From Caenispirillum salinarum AK4 (lineage in GTDB: Bacteria > Pseudomonadota > Alphaproteobacteria > Rhodospirillales > Rhodospirillaceae), in assembly GCF_000315795.1 (NCBI RefSeq), contig NZ_ANHY01000013.1, forward strand, positions 124,001 to 188,000: a stretch of 64,000 nt of DNA. Reading direction: 5' to 3'. Numbering within the stretch: the stretch's first letter is position 1; every line of letters begins with the position of its first letter. Position numbers and translations under genes: made by a program. The notes under the pieces are model-generated. The model was not told the origin of the DNA. It did not search any database and worked only from the letters and a program-made list of their open reading frames with translations. Below are positions 10,882 through 20,300 of the stretch, piece after piece.

Positions 10882-12627
10882 CTACTCCGCCGCCTTGGGG
10901 TGAACCGGAGAGGCGGCGGCCGCCACCGGTGCCGGCCGAGCCCCGGCACGGCGGCCGAGTGCCGCCTTGAGCACCTCGTCGCGCGGACCGAAGGCGGCCA
11001 CCAGCCCCTCGCGCAGCACCAGCACGACGTCGGCGGAGCGCAGCATGGCCGGGTGGTGCGCCACCAGCACGATGGTGCGGCCTGTCTCCTTCAGGTGCTC
11101 CAGGGTGCGCAGCAGGGCGCGGTCTCCGTCCGCGTCGAGGTTGCTGTTGGGCTCGTCGAGCACGATCAGCGCCGGGTCGCCGAACAGGGCGCGCGCCAGC
11201 CCGATACGCTGGCGCTGCCCGCCCGACAACCGGGCGCCGTGGACCCCGACGTCGGTGGCATAGCCGTCCGGCAGGCGCAGGATCATCTCGTGCACGTCGG
11301 CCAGTTGCGCGGCGGCGATGATCTCGGCGTCGTCGGCGTCGCACATGCGGGCGATGTTGTCGGCCACTGTGCCGGGAAACAGCTCCACCTGCTGCGGCAG
11401 GTATCCGAGATGCCGGCCCAGATCGTCGGAGTCCCAGCGGCCGACATCGGCGCCGTCCAGGCGGATATGCCCGTGGGTGGGGCGCCATGCCCCGACGATC
11501 AGCCGGCACAGCGTCGATTTGCCAGACCCCGAGGGCCCGACGACGCCGCAGGTCTGGCCGGGCGTCAGCGCGAAGTCGATCTTGCGCAGGATGGGTTCGG
11601 CCGATCCGGGCGGGGTGAAGCGCACGGCCTCGGCCGTCAGGCGCCCTTCCGGGCGGGGCAGCGAGACCGCGGCGGCGGCGTCCCGGTCCGTTCCCTCGAA
11701 CAGTGCGGCCAGGTTGCGGCGCGCGGCGCGGTACGAGACATAGCCCCGCCAGGCGGAAATGGACCGCTCCACCGGCGACAGCGCGCGGCTGAGGATGATG
11801 GAGGACGCGATCATGGCGCCGGCGGTGACGGCCCCCTGGAGAACCAGCCAGGCGCCGGTCCCCAGGATGGCGACCTGGAGGGCAAGACGCACCGACCGCG
11901 AGATGTTGAACAGGCCTGCGGTGGTGTCGGAAACGGCGAGGCTCTGGCCGTGGGCCTCCTGGTGGGCGCGGCGCCAGCGATCCAGCAGCGGCCGCGTCAT
12001 GCCCAGCGCCGCGACGGTTTCGGCGCTGTCCACATAGCGGCCCGCCGCGGCCGCCGCCTGGCGCACGCGAGTGGCAGCGCTCTGCTGCGGGCCGCGCGTC
12101 AGCCGGTCGTTGAAAACGGCGCAGAGGAACAGCACCACCGCCCCGCCCAGCGCGATGCCGCCCAGCACGGGATGGATCAGCCAGATGATGGCGATGAACA
12201 CCGGCGTCCACGGCGCATCCAGGAAGGCCAGCACCGACTCGCCGCCGACGAAGCCGCGCACGTCCGCCACGTCCGACAGGCCGGCGTCAGGCGCGGTGGT
12301 GGAGGCCGGGCCGCGCGTCAACCGCCGCTCGATGGCGCGGCGGATCACCGGGGCGCTGAGTTCGGTATCCAGCCAGGCGCCGATCCGCGCGAGCAGCCGC
12401 CGGCGCGCCTGCTCCAGCAGGCCGTAGACCGCGATGGCCGCCAGGGTGATGACCGTCAGCCACACCAGCGTGTCCAGCGACCCGCTGGACAGCACCCGGT
12501 CGAACACCTGAAGCATGTAGATGGAGCTGGCCAGCAGCAACAGGTTTGCCAGGAAGCTGAACAGAAACAGCGCAGGCATCTGCCGGCGCACGTCGGCGCT
12601 GACACGATCGAACAACGTGGATGTCAT
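10882..12627 (-). CDS. Type I secretion system permease/ATPase (PrtD-like)
   Basis: A 581-residue half transporter with an N-terminal membrane domain (about residues 20-300, FLANLLLLASSIYMLQVFDRVL being typical of PrtD/LapB-like exporters) and a C-terminal ATPase domain. Walker A is GPSGSGKS, signature LSGGQRQR, Walker B ALIVLDEPNSNLD. There is no C39 peptidase domain, so the substrate would carry a C-terminal signal. ATG 12627 is preferred over ATG 12666 because GGGGGAG stands four bases before it. That site is inside a 9-bp stem, which may control translation. Confidence 0.9.
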   Translation of the reverse strand: MTSTLFDRVSADVRRQMPALFLFSFLANLLLLASSIYMLQVFDRVLSSGSLDTLVWLTVITLAAIAVYGLLEQARRRLLARIGAWLDTELSAPVIRRAIERRLTRGPASTTAPDAGLSDVADVRGFVGGESVLAFLDAPWTPVFIAIIWLIHPVLGGIALGGAVVLFLCAVFNDRLTRGPQQSAATRVRQAAAAAGRYVDSAETVAALGMTRPLLDRWRRAHQEAHGQSLAVSDTTAGLFNISRSVRLALQVAILGTGAWLVLQGAVTAGAMIASSIILSRALSPVERSISAWRGYVSYRAARRNLAALFEGTDRDAAAAVSLPRPEGRLTAEAVRFTPPGSAEPILRKIDFALTPGQTCGVVGPSGSGKSTLCRLIVGAWRPTHGHIRLDGADVGRWDSDDLGRHLGYLPQQVELFPGTVADNIARMCDADDAEIIAAAQLADVHEMILRLPDGYATDVGVHGARLSGGQRQRIGLARALFGDPALIVLDEPNSNLDADGDRALLRTLEHLKETGRTIVLVAHHPAMLRSADVVLVLREGLVAAFGPRDEVLKAALGRRAGARPAPVAAAASPVHPKAAE

Positions 12628-12667
12628 GATGCTCCCCCTGACGGCGGCCAGACCGTTCGGGAGCATC
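12628..12667 (-). promoter_or_regulatory. Hairpin masking the ribosome binding site of the type I exporter
   Basis: GATGCTCCC (12659-12667, minus-strand reading) pairs perfectly with GGGAGCATC (12628-12636) across a 22-base loop. The second arm contains the Shine-Dalgarno and abuts the ATG at 12627, so when folded the mRNA would hide the initiation site. The alternative is that translation begins at 12666 and the repeat is coding. Confidence 0.5.
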
Positions 12668-12766
12668 TTGATGGGACGGAGAGCCCACCGTCACGGGCGC
12701 AGGGGTGGTGCCCCGCTACCTAAATCTATACAGGGAGGATCATGACGCGGCCGACGTCGGCGGGAG

Positions 12767-13771
12767 TCAGCCCTGGGCGTTGGCCGAGGCCGGCTCCTGC
12801 GCCTTGGGCGCCGCACCGCTTTCCGGCGCGTCGGTCCAGTCCACCTCGAATCGGCGGGCGGTGGCCGGCGGGTTTTCCAGCGTCAGGCGGAAACCGGCCG
12901 TCGATTCGGAGGCCACCGTTTCCTGCGGCGGGCGCGAAACCATGGACTGCACCGGATTGTCCTCGGCATCGTAGAGGGTCAGGCGCAGGTGCGGCACCGG
13001 CCGCTCGCCGCCCGCCACGTTGGCGATGAAGCCGCGCACGATCAGCGTGTCGACGCCGTCTTCCACCACGCGCTCGCCGGCGACGTTCTGGAAGCGCAGG
13101 CCCATGCCAAGCGTCTGCACCGGTGCGCCCAGCGCGGCGTAGAGCGGCGCCGTCTGCGGCACCCAGGCCACCACCTGCTGCCGCCCGTACCAGGCGCCGG
13201 CCCCCAGGCCGCCGACCACGACCAGCAGCAGGACCAGCACCACGGGCCAGCGCCGCTTGGGCTTATCGTCTTCATCGTCGGGCGAGCCGAACATGGAGGG
13301 GATGGGATCGGGCTCGTCGGCGTCGAGCAGGCGTCCCAGGTCCTGGCGCTCCGCCTCGTCGTCCAGGTCGTCGTCGCCGCCCAGGTCGTTGTTGTCGAGC
13401 ATGGCGGCGATGGCGCTGAGGTCCGTGGTGTCGTCATCCGCCTCCGGCCGCCGACCGCCGGGCCCCGACTCCATGGGGATGTCGCCGCCGTCCGGCTCCG
13501 TCGCCGGGCGCGGGGCCGGGGTGCCGGGGTCCATCTCCAGCGGCACGTCGGCGCCGCCGCCGGCGGTGGCCGGCTCGGGCGCCGCACCAGCGGGAACATC
13601 GCCCGCCGCCGCCTCTTCCATGGGAGCGGACGCGGCCTCGGCCTCGTTGTCCTCCGGCATCTGGTGCCACTTGTGCCCGCACTTGGCACACTTCATCTTG
13701 CGACCGGATGCACCGATGGCACCGTCGGGAAGCGTGAAGCGGGTCTCGCAGTTCGGGCAGCTGACGATCAT
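12767..13771 (-). CDS. Zinc-ribbon (MJ0042) / DUF3426 membrane protein
   Basis: This 334-residue protein starts with a CxxC zinc ribbon (CPNCETRFTLPDGAIGASG, then CAKCGHKW). A long acidic proline/alanine linker follows (about 45-175), then one membrane helix (RWPVVLVLLLVVVGGLGAGAW) and a C-terminal extracytoplasmic domain of DUF3426 type. The function is unknown. ATG 13771 gives the ribbon at the very N-terminus; the upstream frame to 13840 covers the promoter and is rejected. It is divergent from ftsEX. Confidence 0.85.
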   Translation of the reverse strand: MIVSCPNCETRFTLPDGAIGASGRKMKCAKCGHKWHQMPEDNEAEAASAPMEEAAAGDVPAGAAPEPATAGGGADVPLEMDPGTPAPRPATEPDGGDIPMESGPGGRRPEADDDTTDLSAIAAMLDNNDLGGDDDLDDEAERQDLGRLLDADEPDPIPSMFGSPDDEDDKPKRRWPVVLVLLLVVVGGLGAGAWYGRQQVVAWVPQTAPLYAALGAPVQTLGMGLRFQNVAGERVVEDGVDTLIVRGFIANVAGGERPVPHLRLTLYDAEDNPVQSMVSRPPQETVASESTAGFRLTLENPPATARRFEVDWTDAPESGAAPKAQEPASANAQG

Positions 13772-13804
13772 TCGTTCTGCTTGTCTCGCAAAAAAGCTCT
13801 GATA

Positions 13805-13833
13805 CTTATAGGACTTGCGCTTTATCAACACAA
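13805..13833 (-). promoter_or_regulatory. Sigma-70-like promoter of the zinc-ribbon gene
   Basis: Reading the minus strand, TTGTGT (13828-13833), a 17-base spacer and TATAAG (13805-13810) lie about 35-60 bases upstream of ATG 13771. The -10 matches five of six consensus bases, the -35 only weakly. Confidence 0.5.
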
Positions 13834-13904
13834 GCTTCACCGGTCCGGCTGGACGGATCGGCGCCGGCCATGTAAACCTGCGGCCCGGTGAAGGTGAGGA
13901 AACC

Positions 13905-14711
13905 GTGCGGACTTCCCCGAATACCCAGGACGCCGTCGTGCGCTTCGAGAACGTCGGTCTGCGTTACGGCAACGGCCCCGAAGTGCTGCAGGACGTGACC
14001 TTCGCCCTGGGCCCGGGCTCGTTCCATTTCCTGACCGGTGCCTCGGGCACGGGCAAGACGTCGCTTTTGTCGCTGCTCTATCTGGCGCGGCGGCCGTCGC
14101 GCGGGCTGATCGGCATTTTCGGCCGCGACATCACCGCCATGAAACGCGACGACCTGCCGCCCATCCGCCGCCGCCTGGGCGTGGTCTTCCAGGATTTCCG
14201 CCTGCTCGACCACCTGAGCGCGCTCGACAACGTGGCCCTGCCGCTGCGTGTGGCGGGCGTGTCCGAATCCGACATCCAGAAGCACGTGCCGGAGCTGCTG
14301 ACCTGGGTGGGCCTGGCCGACCACATCAACGCCAAGCCGCCGACGCTGTCGGGCGGGCAGAAGCAGCGCGTCGCCATCGCGCGGGCCGTCATCAACCGGC
14401 CCGACGTGCTGGTCGCCGACGAACCCACCGGCAACGTCGACGACCGCATCGCCTTTCGCTTGCTGCACCTGTTCGCCGAGCTGAACCGCCTGGGCACCAC
14501 CGTCGTCATCGCCACCCACAACGAAACCCTGGTGCGCCGTTTCCGCTTCCCGCGCCTGAACCTGGCCGGCGGCGGCCGGCTGGAGGTGCTGCCGCCACTG
14601 GCCGACGTGGAGGAAGGCGCCGCCGAGGGCGGCAGCCCCGCCGCGCCCGGCGCCATGGCCGGCGTCGGACCTGTTCCCCCGGCTTCGCTGGCGGCGCGGA
14701 GCGACGGCTGA
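13905..14711 (+). CDS. ftsE: Cell division ATP-binding protein FtsE
   Basis: A 268-residue ABC ATPase with Walker A GASGTGKT (about residues 45-52), Q-loop VVFQDFRLLDHLSALDNVALPLRV (typical FtsE wording, in part), signature LSGGQKQRVAIARAV and Walker B VLVADEPTGNVD. With FtsX it regulates septal peptidoglycan hydrolysis through periplasmic amidase activators. GTG 13905 is chosen because it is preceded by GGTGAGG; an in-frame ATG at 13815 would place coding sequence over the divergent promoter. The C-terminus is longer than usual (about 40 Ala/Gly/Pro-rich residues). Its stop overlaps ftsX by one base. Confidence 0.9.
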   Translation: MRTSPNTQDAVVRFENVGLRYGNGPEVLQDVTFALGPGSFHFLTGASGTGKTSLLSLLYLARRPSRGLIGIFGRDITAMKRDDLPPIRRRLGVVFQDFRLLDHLSALDNVALPLRVAGVSESDIQKHVPELLTWVGLADHINAKPPTLSGGQKQRVAIARAVINRPDVLVADEPTGNVDDRIAFRLLHLFAELNRLGTTVVIATHNETLVRRFRFPRLNLAGGGRLEVLPPLADVEEGAAEGGSPAAPGAMAGVGPVPPASLAARSDG

Positions 14712-15619
14712 TGATCCCCTTCTTCGCTCCGCGCGCCAACCTGCCGATCAGCGCCGACTCGACCGGCCGCTACCTGCCGTGGCTGGTGGCCATGATGGTG
14801 TTCCTGGCCGTGCTGGCGCTGGCCGGCGCGCTGGCCGTCGGCGGCGTGCTGGACGAGTGGCGCCGCGACGTGGCCGGCACGGTGACCGTGCAGATCGTGC
14901 CGGCGACCGGCGTCGATCCCGCCAGCGCGCGGGCCGAAACGGACCGGCGGGTGGCCCAGGCCTTGGCCGTTCTGCGCGACCGTCCCTTCGTCGCCAGCGC
15001 CGAGCCGCTGGAAGAGCCGCGCCTGGTCGCCCTGCTGGAACCCTGGCTCGGGGCGTCGGACCTTGTGCGCGACCTGCCGCTGCCGCGCCTGATCGACGTG
15101 CGCATCGCCGCCGACGCCCGGCCCGACCTCAAGGCCCTGGGGGAAACCCTGCGCGAGGCGGTGCCCGGCGTCTCGCTGGACGACCATCAGGTCTGGCTGG
15201 CCGGCATCATCGACCTGGCGGAGGGGCTGTCGCTGCTGGGCGTGCTGGTGGTGGGGCTGGTCGCCGCCGCCACTGCCGCCACCGTCGTCCATGCCACGCG
15301 GCTGGGGCTGGAGGTGCACCGCGAACAGATCGAGGTGCTGCACCTGATCGGCGCGCACGACCGCTACATCGCCCAGCAGTTCGCCGCCCGCATGGTGGGC
15401 TGGACGCTGGAGGGCGGGCTGATCGGCCTGCTGGTCGCCATGCCGACACTCATGCTGGTCAGTTGGCTGGCGGCCGACATGGAGCAGGGCCTGCTGCCGC
15501 CGTTCTCGCTGTCGTTCTGGGACTGGATGGCGCTCGCCCTGGTGCCGGCCGGTGCCGCCCTGCTGGCGCTGGTGACCGCGCGCATGACCGTGCGCCGGGC
15601 CCTGCGCCGCATGGTTTAG
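14711..15619 (+). CDS. ftsX: Cell division protein FtsX
   Basis: A 302-residue permease with one N-terminal helix (WLVAMMVFLAVLALAGALAVGG), a periplasmic domain (about 50-165) and three C-terminal helices, the FtsX layout. The HAxRLGLxxHREQIEVLHLIGAHDRYIAQQF region is the conserved cytoplasmic segment. The TGATG overlap with ftsE indicates translational coupling and complex formation. Confidence 0.9.
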   Translation: MIPFFAPRANLPISADSTGRYLPWLVAMMVFLAVLALAGALAVGGVLDEWRRDVAGTVTVQIVPATGVDPASARAETDRRVAQALAVLRDRPFVASAEPLEEPRLVALLEPWLGASDLVRDLPLPRLIDVRIAADARPDLKALGETLREAVPGVSLDDHQVWLAGIIDLAEGLSLLGVLVVGLVAAATAATVVHATRLGLEVHREQIEVLHLIGAHDRYIAQQFAARMVGWTLEGGLIGLLVAMPTLMLVSWLAADMEQGLLPPFSLSFWDWMALALVPAGAALLALVTARMTVRRALRRMV

Positions 15620-15635
15620 GCGAAGGACCGCCGCC

Positions 15636-16340
15636 ATGGCCGACGACTCCCGCTCCCGCTCCGCCTCCGGCCACGGCAGCCGCGGCGCCCGTCCGCTGTG
15701 GCGCCGCATGCTGCGCTGGCTGTGGAGCGGCGCCGGCATCGCCCTCGTGCTGGCGCTGGCCTGGGCGGCGGGACTGGTGTGGTATGCCGCCGACATTCCC
15801 GACGAGGTCGCCGATCCAGACACCCGCACCGACGCCATCGTCGTGCTGACCGGCGGGTCGGAGCGGCTGCAGACCGGCCTGTCCCTGCTGCTGGCCGACC
15901 GCGCCGACATGCTGTTCATCTCGGGCGTGCATCCCTCGCTGGACCTGTCGGCGGTGCTCAAGGGCACGCCCGACCTGCCCGACGACCTGCCCGACTCCCT
16001 GCGCCGCCGCATCCGGCTGGGGACGGTGGCCGGCGACACCATCGGCAACGCCGTGGAAACGGCCGTGTTCGTGCGCGACCGGGGGCTGCGGTCGCTGCGG
16101 CTGGTCACCGCGGGCTACCACATGCGCCGCAGCCTGCTGGAGTTCGAGCGCGCCATGCCGCAGGTGGCCATCGTGCCGCACCCGGTCTTCCCCGAGCGCG
16201 TGCGCCAGAACGACTGGTGGCGCTGGCCGGGCACGACCCTGTTGATCGCCACCGAATACACCAAGTATCTCCTGGCGAGCCTGCGCCACTTTCTGACCGG
16301 CGCCGGCCCCGCCGCCGCCCTTCCGCCCATCTCTTCCTGA
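15636..16340 (+). CDS. YdcF/SanA family (DUF218) membrane protein
   Basis: A 234-residue protein with one N-terminal helix (GAGIALVLALAWAAGLVWYA) and a DUF218 domain. The motifs are DAIVVLTGGSERLQTG, MLFISGVHPSLD, GNAVETAVFVRDRGLRSLRLVTAGYHMRRS and IATEYTKYLLA (in part). Family members such as SanA and ElyC take part in envelope homeostasis, but the chemistry is uncertain. It lies 16 bases after ftsX and 22 bases before plsC, consistent with an envelope operon. Confidence 0.85.
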   Translation: MADDSRSRSASGHGSRGARPLWRRMLRWLWSGAGIALVLALAWAAGLVWYAADIPDEVADPDTRTDAIVVLTGGSERLQTGLSLLLADRADMLFISGVHPSLDLSAVLKGTPDLPDDLPDSLRRRIRLGTVAGDTIGNAVETAVFVRDRGLRSLRLVTAGYHMRRSLLEFERAMPQVAIVPHPVFPERVRQNDWWRWPGTTLLIATEYTKYLLASLRHFLTGAGPAAALPPISS

Positions 16341-16362
16341 GCATTCTGGGATTTCCGCCGCC

Positions 16363-17121
16363 GTGACCTTCCTGCGCTCGCTTCTGTTCAATGTCGCCTG
16401 GCTGTCGTGGACGGTCGTCTGCTGCCTGATGTTCATTCCCCTGCTGGTGCTGCCCAAGGGCGCCATGAAGGCGGCGGCACGGCTGTGGACACGCGGCATC
16501 CTCACACTCGCCCGGTGGATGGTCGGCCTGCGCTACGAGATCCGGGGGCTGGAGAACCTGCCGGCGGACGGGCGCTGCATCGTCGCCGCCAAGCACCAGT
16601 CGGCGTGGGACACCTTCTTCTTTCATGGGGTGCTGGCCGACCCTGTCTACATCCTGAAGAAGGAGCTTCTGCACATTCCCTTCGTCGGCTGGTACATGGC
16701 CCGCACACAGCAGATCGGCATCGACCGGTCGACCGGCGCCAAGGCGCTGAAGTTCATGGTCAAGGCTGCCAACCAGGCCGCCGAGGAACAGCGCCAGCTC
16801 GTCATCTTCCCGGAAGGCACGCGCACGCCACCGGGCGATTCGCGCCCCTACAAGCCCGGCATCACCGCGCTCTACGGCCGGCTCGACCTGCCTGTCGTGC
16901 CGGTGGCCCTGAACTCGGGCCTGTTCTGGGCGCGGCAGTCGTTCATCAAGTACCCCGGCACCATCGTGGTCGAGTTCCTGGAGCCGATCCCGCCGGGGCA
17001 GGACAAGCGCGTCTTCATGAAAACCCTGCACGAGCGCATCGAAGACGCCTGCGCCCGTCTCAACCGCGAGGCCGGCTTCACCGCCACCGGCGCCGATGCC
17101 TCTGGCATGCCGGCGGAGTAG
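16363..17121 (+). CDS. plsC: 1-acyl-sn-glycerol-3-phosphate acyltransferase
   Basis: A 252-residue membrane-associated acyltransferase with the HX4D motif HQSAWD (residues 78-83), the substrate motif FPEGTRTPPG near 152 and a hydrophobic N-terminus. It acylates lysophosphatidate to phosphatidate in phospholipid synthesis. Translation starts at GTG 16363. It ends the ftsEX-ydcF run; the bases after it hold the DnaA-box cluster. Confidence 0.9.
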   Translation: MTFLRSLLFNVAWLSWTVVCCLMFIPLLVLPKGAMKAAARLWTRGILTLARWMVGLRYEIRGLENLPADGRCIVAAKHQSAWDTFFFHGVLADPVYILKKELLHIPFVGWYMARTQQIGIDRSTGAKALKFMVKAANQAAEEQRQLVIFPEGTRTPPGDSRPYKPGITALYGRLDLPVVPVALNSGLFWARQSFIKYPGTIVVEFLEPIPPGQDKRVFMKTLHERIEDACARLNREAGFTATGADASGMPAE

Positions 17122-17128
17122 AGCCGTC

Positions 17129-17264
17129 TTGTCCACGCCGCATGCGCCCGCGCCTGTGGATAACCTGGTGGACAGTTTTTGATCCACAGGGTGTGGATGA
17201 CTGTGGAAAACCGCCGAATCCCTGGTTTCACCGGGAGTCGCTACGTTGCGGCACCTGTGGATGA
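17129..17264. promoter_or_regulatory. Cluster of six DnaA-box-like 9-mers upstream of nrdJ
   Basis: One perfect DnaA box in reverse orientation, TGTGGATAA (17155-17163), is accompanied by four one-mismatch boxes: TGATCCACA (17180-17188), TGTGGATGA (17192-17200), TGTGGAAAA (17202-17210) and TGTGGATGA (17256-17264). There is also one two-mismatch box, TTGTCCACG (17129-17137). Six sites in 136 bp in this GC-rich background is not expected by chance. DnaA regulates nrdAB in E. coli, so DnaA control of nrdJ is the leading reading; titration or an origin are alternatives. Confidence 0.7.
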
Positions 17265-17351
17265 CGTGCGGCCGTGGCGCTTGACGCACGGGTTGCGCGC
17301 GCCCATCGTTGTCTTCGGGAAAGCATTGAAATTCCTCGGAGTCGGCCGCGC

Positions 17352-20300
17352 ATGCACGAGCCCACCGGCATCGCCCAGCAGATCTGGGACATGAAGTACC
17401 GGCTGAAGCAGGCCGACGGCACCGCCATCGACCGCACGGTGGAAGACACCTGGGCCCGCGTCGCCCGCGCCCTGGCCGCGCCGGAAGCAGAGCCGGCGGC
17501 ATGGGAGCCGCGGTTCCTGGAAGCCCTGCGCGACTTCGTGGTGCTGCCCGCCGGACGCATCCTGGCGGGCGCCGGCACGCGGCGGCGGGTGACGCTGTTC
17601 AACTGCTTCGTCATGGGACGGATCGAGGACGACATGGCCTCGATCTTCGAACACCTGAAGGAGGCCGCCCTGACCATGCAGCAGGGCGGCGGCATCGGGT
17701 ACGACTTTTCCACCCTGCGCCCGCGGGGGGCGCCGGTGCAGGGCGTGCAGTCCGACGCCTCCGGCCCGATCAGCTTCATGGACGTGTGGGACGCCATGTG
17801 CCGCACCATCATGTCCGCCGGCAGCCGGCGCGGCGCCATGATGGGCGTCCTGCGCTGCGACCACCCCGACATCGAGGAATTCATCGACGCCAAGCGCGAT
17901 CCCGGCCGCCTGCGCATGTTCAACGTCTCGGTTCTGGTGACCGACGCCTTCATGGATGCGGTGCGCGAGGACGCCGACTGGCCGCTGGTCTTCGGCGGCG
18001 TCACCTACCGCACCATCCGCGCCCGTGCCCTGTGGGACCGCATCATGCGCGCCACCTACGACGTGGCGGAACCGGGCGTCATCTTCATCGACCGCATCAA
18101 CGAACGCAACACCCTGCGCTACTGCGAGGAGATCAGCAGCACCAACCCGTGCGTCACCGCCGACACCTGGATTCATACCGCCGAGGGGCCGCGCCAGGTG
18201 GCCGAGCTGATCAAGCGGCCGTTCACCGCGCTGGTGGACGGCGTGCCGCACGCCTCGACGCCGCAGGGCTTCTTCGCGACCGGGACGCGGCCGGTCCTGC
18301 GGCTGGAAACCCGCGAGGGTCCGACGCTGACCCTGACGCCCAACCACCGGGTGCGCCTGGCGGACGGCACATGGCGCCCGGCCGGCGACCTGCGGCCCGG
18401 CGACCGGGTCCTGCTGCACGACCACGCCGCCGCCCCCGCCTGGACCGGCCCCGGCCAGGAACCCGAGGGCTACCTCATGGGCCTGCTGATTGGCGGCGGC
18501 CGGCTGGAGGCGGACACGGCCGTTCTTTGCCTGCCCGCCGACGGCACGGCGGCCGACGTGGCGGAGGCGGCGGCGCGGGCGGCACGCGGCCTGCCCGGCG
18601 CCACCGGAGCGACCGACGGCGTCGAGCACCTGGAGGACGAGGACGGCCGGCGCATGCTGGTCCACGACGGCGTCCGTGCCCTCGCCCGCTCGCTGGGGCT
18701 GGGGCCCGAGGCCGACGCGCCCATCATCACACCGGCCATGGAGTCGGCCTCCACCGCTTTTCAGGTGGGCCTGCTGCGGGGTCTGGCCGACGGGGCCGGA
18801 ACCCTCGACGACGCCGGTCCCGACGCCGCCCGCCTGCGCATCGCCCACGCCAGCCCGGGCGTGCTGGCGGCGGCGCAGCGCCTGTGCCTGCGCCTCGGGC
18901 TGCCGGCGATGCGGGGCGACACCGAAGGCAGCGACCCGGCGTCCGTCCTGACGCTGGCGGGGCCGGGCCTGCGCCGCTTCGCGTGGCTGGTGGGAAGCCA
19001 CGACGCCACCCGCACCGGCCGGCTGGAGGCCCTGACGGCCGCCGGGAGCCGGCCACCGCCGGCGCCCCGCCCCACCGCGACGGTGGCGGGCCTGACCGAA
19101 GACGGCAGCCGCGCCGTCTTCGACTGCAGCATTCCCGGTGCCAACGCCTTCGACGCCAACGGCCTGTACGTCCACAACTGCGGCGAACAGCCGCTGCCGC
19201 CCTACGGCACCTGCCTGCTGGGGTCGGTGAACCTGGCGAAGATGGTGGACCGGCCGTTCGAAGAGGGGGCGGCGCTCGACCTGGACCTTCTGGAGGCGCG
19301 CGTCGCGGTGGCGGTACGCATGCTCGACAACGTCATCGACGTCTCGGGCTATCCGCTCGACGCCCAGCGGCAGGAGGCGCTGGCCAAGCGGCGGATCGGG
19401 CTGGGCGTGACGGGACTGGCCGACGCCCTGGTGATGTGCGGCGCCCGATACGGCAGTGCCGACGCGGTGCGGCTGACGGAGGCATGGCTCGCGCGGCTGC
19501 AGCGGGCGGCGTACCTGACCTCTGCCGCCCTGGCCGCCGAGAAGGGGCCGTTTCCGCTCTACGACCGCGACGCCTACATGGCCTCGCCCACCATCCAGGC
19601 GCTGGACGGCGACGTGCGCGAGGCCATCGCCGCCACGGGGATGCGCAACGGGCTGGTGACCTCCATCGCGCCGACGGGCACCATCTCGCTCTATGCCGAC
19701 AACGTGTCATCGGGGCTGGAGCCCGTGTTTTCCTACACCTATACCCGCCGCGTGCTCATGCCCGACGGCAGCCGGCGCGAGGAGACGGTGGCCGACTTCG
19801 CCTATGCCCTGTTCCGCGAGCGTTTCGGCCGCGACGCGCCCCTGCCGCCAGCCTTCGTGTCGGCCATGGAACTCAGTCCGCGGGACCATCTGGTCATGCA
19901 GGCGGCCGTGCAGAAATACATCGACAGCGGCATCTCCAAGACCATCAACGTGCCCGAGGACATCGACTTCGAGGCCTTCCAGGACGTCTACCGCCAGGCC
20001 TACGACCTGGGCTGCAAGGGATGCACCACCTATCGGCCCAACGCGGTCACGGGGGCGGTGCTGGAACTGGCGCGCGAGGAAGGCAACGCCGCCGCCGGCC
20101 TGCCCACCGACACCCTGCCGCCCGAACCCGGCGCGCCCGAGCCACCCCACCCCGGCCCGCGCGTGCCCGAGACCATTACCGCCCCGCCGGACCGGCCGGA
20201 AACCCTGCCCGGCTATACCTATAAGCTGCGCTGGCCCGAGAGCGACCACGCCACCTACATCACCATCAACGACGTGGTGGAACACGGCCGCCGCCGGCCG

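Noticed and set aside
10222-12723. An 833-codon plus-strand frame opposite the type I secretion genes
   Set aside because: Shadow of the ABC exporter and HlyD frames; composition is Arg/Ser/Gly low complexity.
12750-12761. The palindrome GCCGACGTCGGC between the zinc-ribbon gene and the exporter gene
   Set aside because: Fully GC-dominated 12-mers of this type are common at this base composition; no second copy or regulator supports an operator.
17122-17351. A cobalamin riboswitch upstream of nrdJ
   Set aside because: No B12-box-like conserved core could be seen in the 230 bases; the repeated TGTGGA words are better explained as DnaA boxes.
18150-19178. The insert in nrdJ as an active mobile intein
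   Set aside because: Both catalytic aspartates are replaced, so only the splicing function is supported.
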